Shown one piece after another: positions 10,935-23,239 of a stretch of 64,000 nt of DNA (position 1 is the first letter of the stretch; each line of letters opens with the position of its first letter). This DNA comes from Balaenoptera acutorostrata (Eukaryota > Chordata > Mammalia > Artiodactyla > Balaenopteridae), in the NCBI RefSeq assembly GCF_949987535.1, contig NC_080067.1, positions 77,773,985 to 77,837,984 of the forward strand. Direction: 5' to 3'. A program made the position numbers and the translations under genes. The notes below the pieces were generated by a model. It saw nothing but the letters and a program-made list of their open reading frames with translations, searched no databases and was not told the origin of the DNA.

Positions 10935-12830
10935 AATTCAACTTTTTATTTCAAGCAAAATTTCACTTCCTGAGTGAACCATATGTTTATATAAAGGGAA
11001 AAGCACAATTTTTATAAAAATTTTACAAATTTACAATTTAGGGCCCAAACAAGTTCAAACTTCTTCAACAAATGTTTGTCAAAATGGATAATTCCGACTT
11101 TAAAAAAGTACCCTTAGATGCATTCACTTTCCTGCAGATTTTAAATGAACAAGATTTTGAACTTTAGACTGGTTTTTTAAAAAACTAAGAAGGGAACCCA
11201 AAATTACACAATGAAATGTGCCTTCCAATCTAAAAACAAAACAAAATGTTCACAGGAATGTAAAAGTAACCACTGACTATTCAAATTACTAAAAACAATG
11301 TTGCAACTGCAACATCCTTCTCTCCCTATTTCAACCAGTCTTCCTCCTGTTTACCTTACCAATTTAATAGGAAAATTAATGTCTGAAGCTTGAACACTGA
11401 TGAAATTTTTCTTCAGCAAGAGCTGCCATTTACGTTGATTCTACAACATTCAAGGCAGTTATGTCCACATACCAGACTTAAACGCCACAAGATTCATTTG
11501 TGAAGGATAATAAAAATAGGAATTAGATTTAAAGCAGCACAACAGATCAGGACACTACAAGGAATAAATAGTACAGCTGCCTTGCTGTCAAAAGAAGAAG
11601 CCCAGCCGCCACAAATCTTCTCTTTTGATACAAACACTTCAATATATCACTCATAAGGTGCACAATGCTTTTAAAAGTTTCGCTTATACATAAGGCATGT
11701 GAATAAAAAGACTTCTGAAACATTATTTTCAAATGCTATAGAAACCTACACAGTAATGGGATTATAGGAAAACTGTAAAAATTAGGAGTGTGAATGATGA
11801 GACTTTTATTTACTGGCATTCTTGCCTCTATTGCAGATCTAATCTAGTCTCACAAATGTATACAAGATACTGGAGTTCTCTGAATCTTGGTTTGTCTTCC
11901 CAATTTGCAGCCAACAGCAACTGGAATACCGGAAACAACTCTAGAAAATCCCTAACATCCTAATTAATATACAAGAGAAATTACATTCAAGTCTAACAAA
12001 CTATTCACTATAATATTCACTATATTCACTATAATATTCCATACGACTTAATCAATATCTTTTCCTCTTATTTTTTTTTTCCTTTTTTTTTTTTTCCTCT
12101 TATTTTATGTTCAATGATTCTTTTATTTCAAAAACAAAGACAGCACATGGTTTGTGACCAACACCAGGGATTAGAAGCATTTCCATATCACTTCTCTCAA
12201 CTTTTTTTTTTTAATGAAATTTAAACTGTGAAACAAACTGAGCACAAAGCCACATTCTCTAGGTAAAAAGTGCCGTGATTACCTCATTGCCCAGTAATAT
12301 TAACAACAATTTCACCAAAAAAGTAGAACTTTTTAAGGTACACTTTAAAAATTACTTCCTTTGCCACACAGTCCTGGAATCTAACTTGCAAAGCTGTCCT
12401 AAACAATCCATTTGTATCTCCTCTGAGTCCATCAAATCACGCACAATATGTTTTAAAAACTAATACCAACAATAGCAATCAAACCAGGTGCACGTTTTTA
12501 CAAGCAACAGCCCTAAGCTCCAAATAAAATTAACACCAAAAAACAAACAAACAAAAAAATCAAAGGACATTCTCTTAGAGGTTCCTTAGTTTTACAATAG
12601 TTTCCTTTGCTTTTCACTGAAAAGAAAATGGCAAGTGAAATTAACAGCGATAACGATGAGACCAGTTAGTTCCCAGGCAGAGGATGCAGGAATTTACAAC
12701 CCAGGCTTGGCCTAGAGATCAGCGGGCACACACACATCAATGGTCAGGGGACGCTTTCAAGACATGTCACTATCTAACGGAAGTTCTAAAGGCCTTATTT
12801 TTAAGGCCTAAGGACAACCCTATAAATGCA
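10935..12830. other. Repeat-poor block at the 5' end of ACAP2 intron 1
   Basis: No transposon is recognised over about 1.9 kb beside the CpG island. The sequence is AT-rich, has no long reading frame, and reads AATAAA on the minus strand at about 10946-10938 and 12127-12122. It could be ordinary conserved intron or an exon of a short ACAP2-strand transcript. The sequence alone cannot decide. Confidence 0.5.
12066..12110 (+). repeat. Poly-T/CT repeat with tandem duplication
   Basis: Two T runs flanked by repeated TTTTCCTCTTATTTT, consistent with a short tandem duplication of about 34-40 bases. Confidence 0.8.
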
Positions 12831-13149
12831 CTGTAAAACACAACCTAGCAAAACTCCATTCTCCAAAACAATTCAAGAGTTTCCTACGATGCCCGAAACC
12901 GAAAGAGTCTGTGCTCTGGACACCCTCAGGACTGCCGCCTCTCTCAAGGCAGGGAGGCCAGCCCATGTGAATCGGAGTGCCACCTCGTCAGTTTATGTGA
13001 CAGATCCACTGGGAGCATCCGACGGTGATCGGGGCCCTCCCGGGCCGACGCTGCTGGAAGAGGAACAGAAATGCCATCTTCAGGGCCCTCCTACTTCCGT
13101 TCTCAAAACAGAAATGCACTGTTTCTCCTAGTCCTCACCCCTCAGCCCG

Positions 13150-14520
13150 GCACCTCTCGACAGCGGTGCCCCTCCAAAGAGCTTAAGGTGTAAAGAAAAG
13201 CCTATAGTCTCGGACCAAGGTGGACAGAATGCGGTTGGTCAAAGCACTCCCACCCCCGACTCCCGTGCAAAATCAACCGCCAGCGCCTTCCGAGGAGCAC
13301 CTCCCCTGGCAGGGGACACGCCAGCAGCAGAAATCGACATCCCAGTTCGCCCCCCACTCCTTCCTCCTCGGCGTAAGAGGAACTAAGTGAACTGCAGGAG
13401 GGTGCCCTGCAAGTTCCCTCAAAGAGGGGCTGGGGTGGGGGTGGAAACGAAGAAGCAGCGGAAGGAAAGGGAAAGGACGAGCGGCAAGAGGAAGAGAACG
13501 AGAGCGCGCTCCGCAAAGGGCACGAGTCTTCGGGGACACGGCTGCACCCCAGTTCCCCGGAGCTGGTGCGCCCCGCCTTTCGGGCGCTCCGCCCCGGGCA
13601 GAGAGCGAGGAAGGGGGATAAGCAGGCAACGTCCTCCTCTGGCCCAGCCTCGCCCCTCACGAAGGGCTAGTCGGGGCTGTCGTGCCCTCTCCGGGTCGGG
13701 AGCGACGGCATCGGCAGCCTGCCCCGTCGGAGGGCGCGGACTACGGGGCCTCCCGCGCGTTCCGCGGGCTGCCTTTCACGCCCCCACCGCCGGGGGAGGC
13801 AGCTCCGGGTGACGCCTGCCCGGCGCCGGGCGGCCGCGTCGGCTACCTGAAGCGGGGCGAGTCCTTCAGACACTCCTCGAAATCCACCGTCATCTTCATC
13901 CTGCCTCCGCCTCGTCTCGCAGGCGGCGCTGGAAGAGCCGAGGGAGCCGCGGGAGCGGCTGCGCTGGGGACCCGGACGGCTACGGCTGGCGCACGGCCGC
14001 GACTAGCGCTGCGCAGAGCTGCGGAGGGCGCCTCGCCCGCTGGTCATAGCAGCCGCGAAGACGGCGGCGGCAGCGACGGCTCGTCAGGCCCCAGTCCTGC
14101 CCCTCTTCCTCCCGCCCCCAGCAGAGGACCGACCTCAGGGAAACCACCCGGAGTGACAGCCGCAGCCAGCCAACCACGAACACGACGGCCAATGGGAGGG
14201 GCTTCCGGTAGCACCGCCTGCGGGCGCTCGGGCAACGCGCCTGAGCGACGGTAGCGGAAGCTAGTGAGCGGCGCGACCGTGGGAGCCTCCTTGCCAAAAG
14301 CGTCCCGAGGGCCAACCAGGATGCGCGGGCGTCGTTAGGCGGGACGAACCAGTTGCTGGGAGGCCGGCAGCTGAGGCTCCTTGGGAAGGAAGTCACGTGG
14401 CTGCGCGCCGCGCTTCCCCCGGAGCCCCCGCCTCTTCTCCTGATTCTCCAGCCCCGCCCTGCTGAGCTGCCAACAAGGAGGAGCCGCCGCCTGCAGGTCT
14501 GAGAAAGGAGAGTTGCTTTT
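13150..14520 (-). promoter_or_regulatory. ACAP2: ACAP2 CpG-island promoter and 5' UTR
   Basis: A sharp rise in G+C and CpG surrounds the ACAP2 first exon, against AT-rich flanks. Upstream of the ATG (higher coordinates) are a CCAAT box at 14189-14193 (plus strand), an ETS/GABP-type site reading ACCGGAAGC on the minus strand at 14201-14209, and a palindromic E-box TCACGTG at 14393-14399 of the USF/TFE type. There is no clear TATA box, which fits a dispersed housekeeping promoter. The transcription start is not determined but probably lies within about 300 bases upstream of 13899. Long reading frames on both strands here reflect G+C content, not genes. Confidence 0.8.
13847..13899 (-). CDS. ACAP2: ACAP2 first coding exon (N-terminal 17 residues)
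   Basis: The minus strand reads MKMTVDFEECLKDSPRF followed by AG and a GT donor at 13846-13845. This is the N-terminus I recall for ACAP2 (centaurin beta-2), whose next residues are RAALEEVEG. ACAP2 is a cytosolic and endosomal GTPase-activating protein for Arf6 with an N-terminal BAR domain, a PH domain, an ArfGAP zinc finger and C-terminal ankyrin repeats. This exon holds only the lead-in to the BAR domain. The exon ends after two bases of codon 18 (phase 2). The donor reads AG|GTAGCC, weaker than the usual GTAAGT. A second ATG lies two codons on (MKM), but the first is the family start. The exon sits in a CpG island, as expected for a first exon. Exon 2 was not found in this window, so intron 1 is longer than 13.8 kb. 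The identification rests on 17 residues plus synteny with PPP1R2. Confidence 0.93.
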
Positions 14521-16230
14521 CAAGACAGCTTTGGCAGAAATCTGAAAAGGTTAAAAGAGTAGAGATCATAAAAGGAATAGATGGTCTAAGCCACCACTTC
14601 CTTTCAGTTTAGAGAAACTGAGGCCAGGAGAGGAGCGAGGGTAACTTTAATGATAAAATCCGTCTTTCACTTACTGGCTTCATCACGTAATAATTTGAAA
14701 GTATCTCCCATGTATTGATATATATTTTCATATAACCAGAGACTACTTTCAGAAGGAGTTGGCATTTGGGGTGGGCATGGAAAGATCAGAAGGATTTAGA
14801 CAGATAGGGGAGGCAGGGCGTTTTGTGTGGAGGAACCGTTCTCAAAACCACAGAAAACATTCCTCTTTACTGACGCCTTTCTCTCAGTAGCCTTTGCCAG
14901 TTCTAAGATGATAGGATTCTGAAAATGCAGGCTCATTTACTCAACTTGCAACACCTGCCCTCTGATACACGATTTTTCTAGGAGCCACTGTAAGATATTC
15001 ATCTTCTGATCCCCACAATAATCCCACAATCCCCTACTTCTGATTCTTAGATGCCACGGACTCATGGCATGTAATAAAAAGTACCATGGATACATTGTAT
15101 TTAAGTATATACTTCTAAACCCAACCTAAAAACCATACCCGTAAAAATGCACAGGGAGGGTGTTAGAACAGCATAGTGGCTCTGGAGGTGAACTTCCTGG
15201 ATTTACCTGCTAGCTTTCTCACTGCAAAATGAAGATAACACCACCGATCTGATAGAGTTGTCCTGAGGCTGAATAGATAAGAACTCAAGGCAACAGTGCC
15301 ACAAAGTAATCATTCAGTTAATGTTGGTTATTATCATAATTGTACCACTTTCTTCTTCAGTACCATAAGCGGAGGTTAGGTTTAAGTCTTCTCACTTCCA
15401 CTGCCTAAAGTCTTATATAATAACCCTTTTGACCATCTGGTTAAGTATAGCATGATGGCATGCTGTTTTTCATAACGTATGGTTATATCTTGATCTCTTC
15501 CTCACCTTTAGAAAGTAACAGCATACTTTTGAGACATTTCAAAGAATATATATGCATTATATATGTTTCTTCTTTGTTTATAAACTTGGTTTCTTTTTTT
15601 AATTGAATTGCATATCCCTAGAATCTACACAGCTTCTCTTAATAACTAGAAACTATTGACAGTTAAACATTCAGTGTCCTCAGACACTTCAGTTAGTCAA
15701 GACAACCTCTTCTAGATTTGTAACTTCTGTGTCAAATTTAGAGAGTTGGCCATTTCTACATTTAATTGTATTCCATATGCATGACAACTAATCTGTATAT
15801 ACAATATCATATTGTTTCAATGACTCAACACAATATAACCTTTTGGAAGACACCTAACATGACACTTTGAGATTCAGATTAAAATTCAACTGCATGGCAC
15901 CATCAATGCAAATAACTAAGCTAATTATCAAATGAACATCTTTCTGTGGATGGCCAAATTTACATATACCTAGTTAGTGATAACACTGTCACAATTTTTC
16001 TTTGCCCTGTGATAAAGCAAGCATTTTGGGGTGTCAATTGTAAGATACGTCCTAAATTGAGAAATATTAAAAGTGAGATAGGGTAGGAACATTGAGTCTT
16101 AGAATAGAAGAATTACAATATTATTATTCTTATAATAATGGAAACCAAGGCCCCAAGATACAAAAATAACTAGCTAGGTGACTCAGGCCCCATGATCCAG
16201 ACTCTAACTGCAAACTGCCCACTCTCCCTT
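14521..16230. other. Intergenic stretch with one MIR
   Basis: Apart from a MIR-like repeat at about 15165-15345 (sense, with the GTGGCTCTGGAGGTGAACTT-type start), nothing recognisable. AT-rich, no reading frames of note. Confidence 0.5.
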
Positions 16231-16249
16231 TAGAATTCAGCCTTTACAG

Positions 16250-16690
16250 TTGTGGCTCTGTCTGCCTGTGAAGCATTTCCTTTTCATCTCTTTAAAACGC
16301 AGCTCAAATGCCACCTCTTTCAGGAAGCCTTCTCTGTTTGCTGAAATACAGACCTCTCTTTTCAACACACAGTGAAAGTTAGTTACCAGGCCCAGTCTAC
16401 ACTCTTAGATGATATAAATGATCAAAACTTAAATCTCTTCCAAATTTCTTCTCCCCAGACTTCCCAGTTCCTTCCTCCAAACCCTCTGGAACCCTGCATA
16501 CCCACAGCCCTTCCCAGAATGCTTCTGATTTCCTCTGAGAATACTTTTGACTATACATCCTCTCGAGCAGAGGTTGTTCAGTGCCCCCTCTCCGATCCTT
16601 CTGAACCAGGATACATAGTCAGCAAGAGTCTAACTCTTGACAGCAACTTATAATTTATATTCCACCTTCATGTAAGAATTTCTTCTTTGA
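16250..16690 (+). repeat. L2-like ancient LINE fragment
   Basis: Text such as CAAATGCCACCTCTTTCAGG and AAGCCTTCTCTG is typical of the L2 3' region. Degenerate. Confidence 0.55.
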
Positions 16691-16699
16691 GGCTAATAT

Positions 16700-17690
16700 C
16701 ATCTAAATAAACCACTGTCTTACTTGCCCCATTGCTGTTATCTACCAATCTCCTAGTAGCCCCCTCCCTTAGCCTGACTAATTGCATTGCAAATTATCTC
16801 AAGAAAAGGGAGTTATGATGAAGGTAGCCATGAGCAGTTACTAGAACTGAGAAGCCCAGAAACTCAGGCATCTCTGGGCACTGGTTTCCCTCCCTTAGCA
16901 GCTGTATCCTCTCTCTTTCTCACCTACTCCCCAACTCCCACCAGTTTTCTCCTTGCTCTCTTAGGGATTCTGTTCCCCTGTGAACCTGGCTTGCATATAA
17001 GCCCTCATTGCTACTTGTTCCTTCAACAAGTTGGTTGTCAGATGGCTATAGGGGCCAAGCAGATAATGTAAATGAATGAAGCTGGCCAGGTGTGAGCATA
17101 TGGCGTGGGGAAGGCCATGGTGAAGGGGAAAGTAGGTGCCCTGTGTTCTACTTGGCTTCAGTTTTTGCCATATCAGACTTCTGAATTTTACAAGAGAAAC
17201 CAAATAGCCAGATTTCAATGTGAAACTTTCCAATTCTCAAACGTTGGCAACCCATTCAAAATATTATAAAACATTGCACAGGTCATAAAAATGTATCAAG
17301 GCCACTCTGCAACTTCTGCTAAATATTTCTTGACAATTCTTGATGTATCCTTTCAACCTATGCTCCTGGAGCTTATCATTTTAATCTGTTTTCCAATTCC
17401 CAGATCCCAGGAGAAAATCCGATTAACCCAGCTCATCTTTTCATGACAGGTCACACAGGTCCCTGGCAAGCCGATAGAAGGGCAGGATCACTCAACTTAA
17501 TCATTTGTACAGGAATGGTGTCGGGATGCAGGATTCAGGACAGCTGACTACTAGACAAGGCAATTTCCCTAAAAGAAGCTGTCGATGGCCAGGTCCCATA
17601 AAGCACAGCTAGTAAACTCTCATCCAAGACTTTGGCCTCTCACTCACAGTCTTCCAACCCCAATTCCTACCCTCAGCTAAGGAGATTTCA
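16700..17690. other. Intergenic, nothing recognised
   Basis: Unique-looking sequence. The two moderate reading frames here (about 90 residues) have no recognisable domain. Confidence 0.45.
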
Positions 17691-18320
17691 ACATTCACTC
17701 ATTCCTTCTTCATTCAATAATATCCACTGAGCATGTACTCTGGCCAAACCCTGTGGTAGGCTCTGAGGTTTACAGGTGAAATAAACAGTGTCTCCTGTCT
17801 AGAGCTATCTGACCAGAGGGGGAAATATGTGATTAGTTCTGGGCCAGGGGCATGCACAGGGGGCTACTCATACTCTGATGGTCATTTCTCCCAGTGAAGG
17901 AAATAAGGTTTCTCATACCTCCACAGATATGAGGGATCTTGAAAAAGTAAGATCCAAGAGAAGGTGTGGAAGGTCTTTCCAAGGACCTTTAATCACAGAG
18001 AACTATGTGACTAAAGTACAGAGGTAAATGGTGACCAGATACCAAGGACCTTGTCTGCCACACTAAGGAATCTGTATCTTAAAGCAGTGGGAAGCCACTG
18101 GGAGAATTTAAGCCTGGGAGTGAGATCTGATTTGAATTTTAAAGGAGAGTGGGGCAAGGGGGTGGGGGCAATTTCAAGGTTTTCAATCAAGGCAACTGCA
18201 GTCAAGAGATGTTTAGGAAATACAGTTAAAAGGTTCTGATGGCCAAATGAATGTGAGGGAGGCAATGAAGACTGAACTCCTAGGATGACTCCAGGTTACA
18301 GGTTGCAGTGACTGGTAGGA
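17690..18320. repeat. Ancient interspersed repeat (family uncertain, L2-like)
   Basis: The region runs from TTCATTCAATAATATCCACTG through CTTAAAGCAGTGGGAAGCCA to the GAGATCTGATTTGAATTTTA text of a common old mammalian repeat. A second partial copy of the same family lies at 18708-18800. Confidence 0.5.
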
Positions 18321-18707
18321 GGTGGTGTCATTCACACAGAGAGAAGAAAGTTTATCTCTTTGGCTCAGAATATGTCACTCCAGAAAGTCCTTACATGTTC
18401 CCATGTTAAACTTTGTCTCACCCAGAACATTCCATGCACAAGCCCAACCTTCAATGTTCCCTGCTGCCTCACTCACACACATTCACTTCACACCCCAAGT
18501 CCCGACCCCAGGACTCTCTCTTTCAGGCTGTTGGTATCCACCTGTCTGGTCTTCCTCCACCACTTCAACAGCTTTTTTTTGTTTTGTTTTTTACCATGCC
18601 CCCTACCTCTCCCTAGGTCATTCCCTGGCTATTTCACACACCCAGCACTGGATCAAAGATTTCCTTCATGATGCCTCCCCCGCTAGTTGTTGAGCAATAC
18701 TGGAGAC

Positions 18708-18800
18708 AATTTATATCTTAAAGCAATGGGAGCCATTGGAAGAGTTTAAGCAGAGGAGTGTGATGTGATCCAATTTGTATGTTAAAGGGGGCTGGGTAGG
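18708..18800. repeat. Second partial copy of the same ancient repeat
   Basis: TATCTTAAAGCAATGGGAGC matches 18075 onwards with substitutions, about 640 bases further on. Confidence 0.55.
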
Positions 18801-19251
18801 CAAGAGTTGAAGGCTTTTATGGCTGAGACTGTATCACTGCATTCAGTAGTTCAAGACTTGGACACTACATACTTAGGCGTTTCAACTGTCTTTGTACTAT
18901 TTATCTGTTGCCACATCCCTGGCGCACTGACACAATGGCTATTCCCAAACTTTGCCAGCCAAGCTGTGGCCCATGCCTCCATGATCTGTAGATAATTTTG
19001 CCTCTTCACAAAGAAGACAGGAGTCATTAGGTAGGAATACTCTTCCTAGCCCTGCCCCGCATACTCATCTATATTCCTGTCTTCCTTACTTCTTACCCAC
19101 CTATCTCAGAGGAAAGTGTATCTCTTCCTTGTGCTCCAGACCTCACCCCTTCCCTTCTCCTCTGAGAAAGGTTCTTTCTCAGTATCCTCACCCTTTCTCT
19201 CCACTGACCTTTCTTTTCTCTTTGAAGAAAAGAGAAAGAAATAGAAGCATA

Positions 19252-19566
19252 GGGCTTCCCTGGTGGCGCAGTGGTTGAGAATCTGCCTGCCAATGCAGGG
19301 GACACGGGTTCCAGCCCTGGTCTGGGAAGATCCCACATGCCACGGAGCAACTGGGCCCGTGAGCCACAATTACTGAGCCTGCGCGTCTGGAGCCTGTGCT
19401 CCGCAACAAGAGAGGCCGCGATGGTGAGAGGCCCGCGCACCGCGATGAAGAGTGGTCCCCACTTGCCACAACTAGAGAAAGCCCTCGCACAGAAACGAAG
19501 ACCCAACACAGTCATAAATAAATAAATAAATAAATAAAAGAACGTGAATTTCTTTAAAAAAAAAAA
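19252..19566 (+). mobile_element. CHR-type SINE with 17-bp target duplication
   Basis: Full-length. AAAGAAATAGAAGCATA stands at 19235-19251 and 19567-19583. The perfect duplication suggests a recent insertion. Confidence 0.95.
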
Positions 19567-19599
19567 AAAGAAATAGAAGCATATATCCTCTGTATCAGT

Positions 19600-20570
19600 A
19601 AGGATCATTTTTGTTGTAAGAGAAACTATTTGAGTAAGGCAAAAATAAAGAGTTCATGATAAACTAGGATGATTTCACCTGGAGTGGGGATGATACGCTT
19701 TCCATGGACCTTGAGAAGTAGTTGGAACCAGGCCCTGTAAAGCCTGGATACTCCCTCCCCTCTGTCCTTTCCAAACATCTGCTTTGTTCTTCTGCACACC
19801 TGAAGCTTACTTCACCTGACTGTCCAGGCCCAGCTCCCGAGATTAACCAACCAACCGGCAAGAAAGGGTTTTCTCTCTTGACCCAAATTCTAAATTTCTT
19901 GGGGGAAGTATCAGCCCAGCTTGGATGATGTACCCCGTCAAGGGCCAATTGACCACATCAAGGGGACAGCCACATACAAACATAGCTTCAGAAGCCTCCC
20001 TCTGTGACCATGTGGATAGGGGATCAGTTAGCAAAGAAGGCGGACAGGTGAGTTGAGTAAACCCCCCCCTTTGGCTATTGCCAAATCTCCCTCCATTGCT
20101 TCCTAAGATACTTAAGAGCATAGTCGCCACATTTTCTCCTCCTGTTCATTCCACTATCCACTGCATTCTGTTCTCCACTCCCTACCCACCCCCATCAACT
20201 GTTTTCAGTAAGGTGACTTTCCGATTGCCAAGCCAAAGGACACTTTCCAGTACTTATTTTTCCTAACATGTCTTCAGCACTTGACACTCTTGGCAACTCT
20301 TTTCACCTTGGAAACTCATAGCGCTCTCATGCTTAAAATTCTTCAATAGTTTATCATCACCTAAAGCTATGGTTTTTAAGCTTTCCTTAATCATGGGACC
20401 CTTTGTTTAAAAGAAAAAGTCTTTCACCAGTACCCACTATTAAATGGGTAAAAGCAGAGTTGGTGTGGTTGAATTAGGGGTGGGAAACCCAGACCCCTGC
20501 CCACCTGGGCCCACTCCGCATTCCCAGATGACCCACCAGTGGACTCCAAAGAGATCTCACAGCTCTACTG
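19600..20570. other. Intergenic, nothing recognised
   Basis: No gene or repeat that I can name. Confidence 0.4.
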
Positions 20571-21080
20571 AATAGAATTTGAAAACCACAGATCTGTAGG
20601 ATAAACTCCAAATTCCTTAATTTCATAAATAAGGCCCCATCAACCTGTCAACCTTTCCTACCTTTGCTGCCAATCTCTCTACTCCAGACAGGTTCAGCCA
20701 TCCACGAAGGGATTCTTTCAGTGGCTTTGGTGTGCTTTTTTCTCAGCCCCACCATGGTACATGATGTTTCCTCTGCCTGAGTGGGCCTCCTTCCTCTGTG
20801 TGCCTGGTGAGCTCCAATTCATTATTTGCAAGTTGGCTTAAATGGAATCTCCTCAGGTGCTTCCCACATGACGTGACTTCTCCTTTGTGTCAGCACATAA
20901 CTCCATTAGAACAGAGTTCAGTTCAGCTTTATAATTTGAGATTTTTATACTCATGTTCTCTTCAGACCTGGAGCTGCTGGGTGGTGACATTATGTTCTTT
21001 TCATCTTTTTAGCTCTAGAACCTAGCCTAGTGCCTGGCACTTACTAAGTGTCTGATAAATGTTGAGTAAATAGATGTATT
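20570..21080 (+). repeat. L2 3'-end fragment
   Basis: Text runs from ACTCCAAATTCCTTAATTTC to GTGCCTGGCACTTACTAAGT and TGATAAATGTTGAGTAAATA, the usual order of the L2 3' end. Confidence 0.65.
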
Positions 21081-21274
21081 TGTCACCCCAAATGATCTTT
21101 TTCTTATTCGCATCCCCATGATTACTTGCACACGTGTATATACTTCCCCACCAGATTATGAGCTCAGATAACAATACTTATATGTTAGGGTGATGGTGAG
21201 AACTAAATAAGATATACATAAAAGTGCCTAACAATGCCTGATTCATTGGGAGATTTTCATCCTGGCTGTATAAC

Positions 21275-21420
21275 AGATTCCCCTTTAGAGTTGTTCTGTG
21301 TTTGTTTGTTTTAATGTAGACTTGTGGGCCCTACTTACTAAATCAGATTTTCCAGAGGTGGTCCAGGGCATAAGTCCCACAGATGATTCTGATGCACAGC
21401 CTTCATAATTGAAACTCAGT
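21275..21420 (+). repeat. Possible MER20-like hAT remnant
   Basis: Weak similarity to the GATTCTGATGCACAGCC-type end of MER20 elements. Degenerate. Confidence 0.3.
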
Positions 21421-21858
21421 ACATGCTACCTAATGTTCATTTTGTAACTGGCATAGGTCCTGTTGGGTCTATACTTCAGTACAGTCTGTACCCTCTGCTG
21501 CTCTTCTTCCTTCCTTCTGCCCCCTTCCCACCTTCCTGCCTTTATTACATAGTAAGAACACTTACTCTTTGCCCAACTACGAACCCCACAGATCCAAAAC
21601 ACCAAAGTTTCTAAGCATTAAGAATCAAGAATGTAACTTCTTGATCTGGCTATGGTCTCTCTCTGAGTGCTTTCCTGGAAGTCCTCTCTCATAACCACCA
21701 CGTTTAATTGATCCTCAGATCCTGTTAACTTTTTCTTGTGTAATAGCTCTTGAATTTGTGCCCATCTTCCAATCCTCATTGCCACTGCCTTGGTTCAAGG
21801 CCTTCAATATCCCTTGCCAGAATTATTCTAAATAGCATCCTAACTGAGCTCCTTGCTT

Positions 21859-22248
21859 GTTATAGGTTGAACTGTGTTCCCCTCAAATTTATATGTTAAA
21901 GCCCTGTGCCCAGTACCTCAGAATGTGATTGTATTTGGAGATGGGGTCTTTAGGGAGGTATTAAGGTTAGGTGAGGTCATAATGGTGGGGGCCTCATTTA
22001 ATAGTATGAGTGATATCCTTATAAGAAGAGGAAGGGATCCTAGGGATGCAGGCACACAGAGAAAAGGCCAAGTGAGGACACAGAGAGAAGGCAGCTGCCT
22101 GCAAGGCAAGGAGAGGGGCCTCAGGAGATACCTGCCAACAAATTGATTTTGGACTTCCAGCCTCCAGAACTGTGAGAAAATAAATTTCTGTGGTTTAAGC
22201 CACCCAGCCCGTGATATTTTGTTATGGCAGCCCTAGCAAACTAATAGA
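21859..22248 (+). mobile_element. MLT1 LTR (ERVL-MaLR)
   Basis: It reads ATAGGTTGAACTGTGTTCCC at the start, GGAGATGGGGTCTTTAGGGA in the middle and GCAGCCCTAGCAAACTAATA at the end, in consensus order for MLT1 LTRs. Old LTR, non-coding. Confidence 0.85.
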
Positions 22249-22904
22249 GTCACTCTGTCTTTGAATGCCTTGGGTGTCCGGGGAATCCTCCACTTTACTC
22301 AGCAGAGTCAACCTGCCACCGTCAAAGCCGGAACGGCTGTCATTCTCTTTCCCAGCCCTCCTCACACAGAGGAGGAGGGATCGTGACCTAGGCTTGGCCA
22401 GTGAGAAGCAGCCACCCCAATCTTGGTCTCAAGTCATAGACAGAAGAGGAAACTAAAAACATTGTTTTGTCCAGTCCCTTTACTTTATAGGTGAAGAAAC
22501 GGAGGCGCAGCAAAGAGTAATCTGTGCACTTATCAGACCTCATGGGGATTCCATGCCAGAGCCCAGGCTCAGCACACTGCTTCCTATTTCTCCTAAAAGC
22601 CCAGGAACTAAGGCCAGCTCCACTGGTGCTGGTCATCCAGCACCTGAACACAGTCAGGGCCTGGTCAGCAAGGACAGAGGGGCACTGGTGTCTGCCACAA
22701 TGGCAAAGGATCAATGTGAGTAACCCTGACAAATCAAAAAGAAAAAGAAGGAAAAGACCAAGAATGCTCATATCTTAAAAAATGGAAGTAATACAAATGG
22801 ACAAAAAACTACGAAATTCAGAAATCAAATACATGCAAATTAGAAAGATATACCTTTTCCTCCCCTCTCAGATGGTAAAGATGGAAAAGAATGCCCTAGA
22901 AAAC

Positions 22905-23035
22905 AACCCATTAGAGTGTAAACCTCCTGAGAGCAGAGACTTCTGTTTTGCTCCCCACTATATCCCTATCATGTGGCACAGAGCCTGGCAGATAGTTGGG
23001 GCAATTTAATATTTAATATTCAGTAAGTGACTAGC
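22905..23035 (+). repeat. L2-type 3' end
   Basis: TGTAAACCTCCTGAGAGCAG then AGAGCCTGGCAGATAGTTGG follow the L2 3'-end order. Confidence 0.6.
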
Positions 23036-23239
23036 ACACCTGTGTGAGATCGGCTTTCCTTACTGCACAGGAAGGCAGTCAAATCCAAGCCCTGCAGGCT
23101 TCCCTCTGCCACACACAACACATAAGAAAATACCTGTTCTTTAAAGAAGTATGACTGGCTGTACCACACAATTCTGAAAGCTCTGGTGCATGAGAAGATA
23201 AAGTACCTTCAAAAAGGAAACAGGAAACATGCATAAGAA

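Larger units (their letters stand above)
1..13846 (-). other. ACAP2: ACAP2 intron 1 (left part, runs off the window)
   Basis: Everything left of the exon 1 donor belongs to ACAP2 intron 1, because the gene is transcribed leftwards and no further ACAP2 exon was recognised. The intron is mostly transposable elements: a MaLR-type LTR split by a SINE, HAL1/L1 fragments of both orientations, a solo LTR and four full or partial SINEs. The stretch 2916-4220 holds nothing I recognise, and 10930-12830 is repeat-poor. No protein-coding gene is nested in the intron. Confidence 0.8.

Noticed and set aside
13202..14523. Several reading frames of 120-190 codons on both strands around the ACAP2 CpG island
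   Set aside because: They overlap on all frames, are rich in Gly, Ala, Pro and Arg, and match no family. High G+C makes stops rare. Only the 17-residue ACAP2 start is supported.
19093..19608. 171-codon frame and similar frames at 50 kb, 29 kb and 10.6 kb
   Set aside because: They run through CHR SINEs, whose body is open in several frames. The recurring protein text is repeat-derived.
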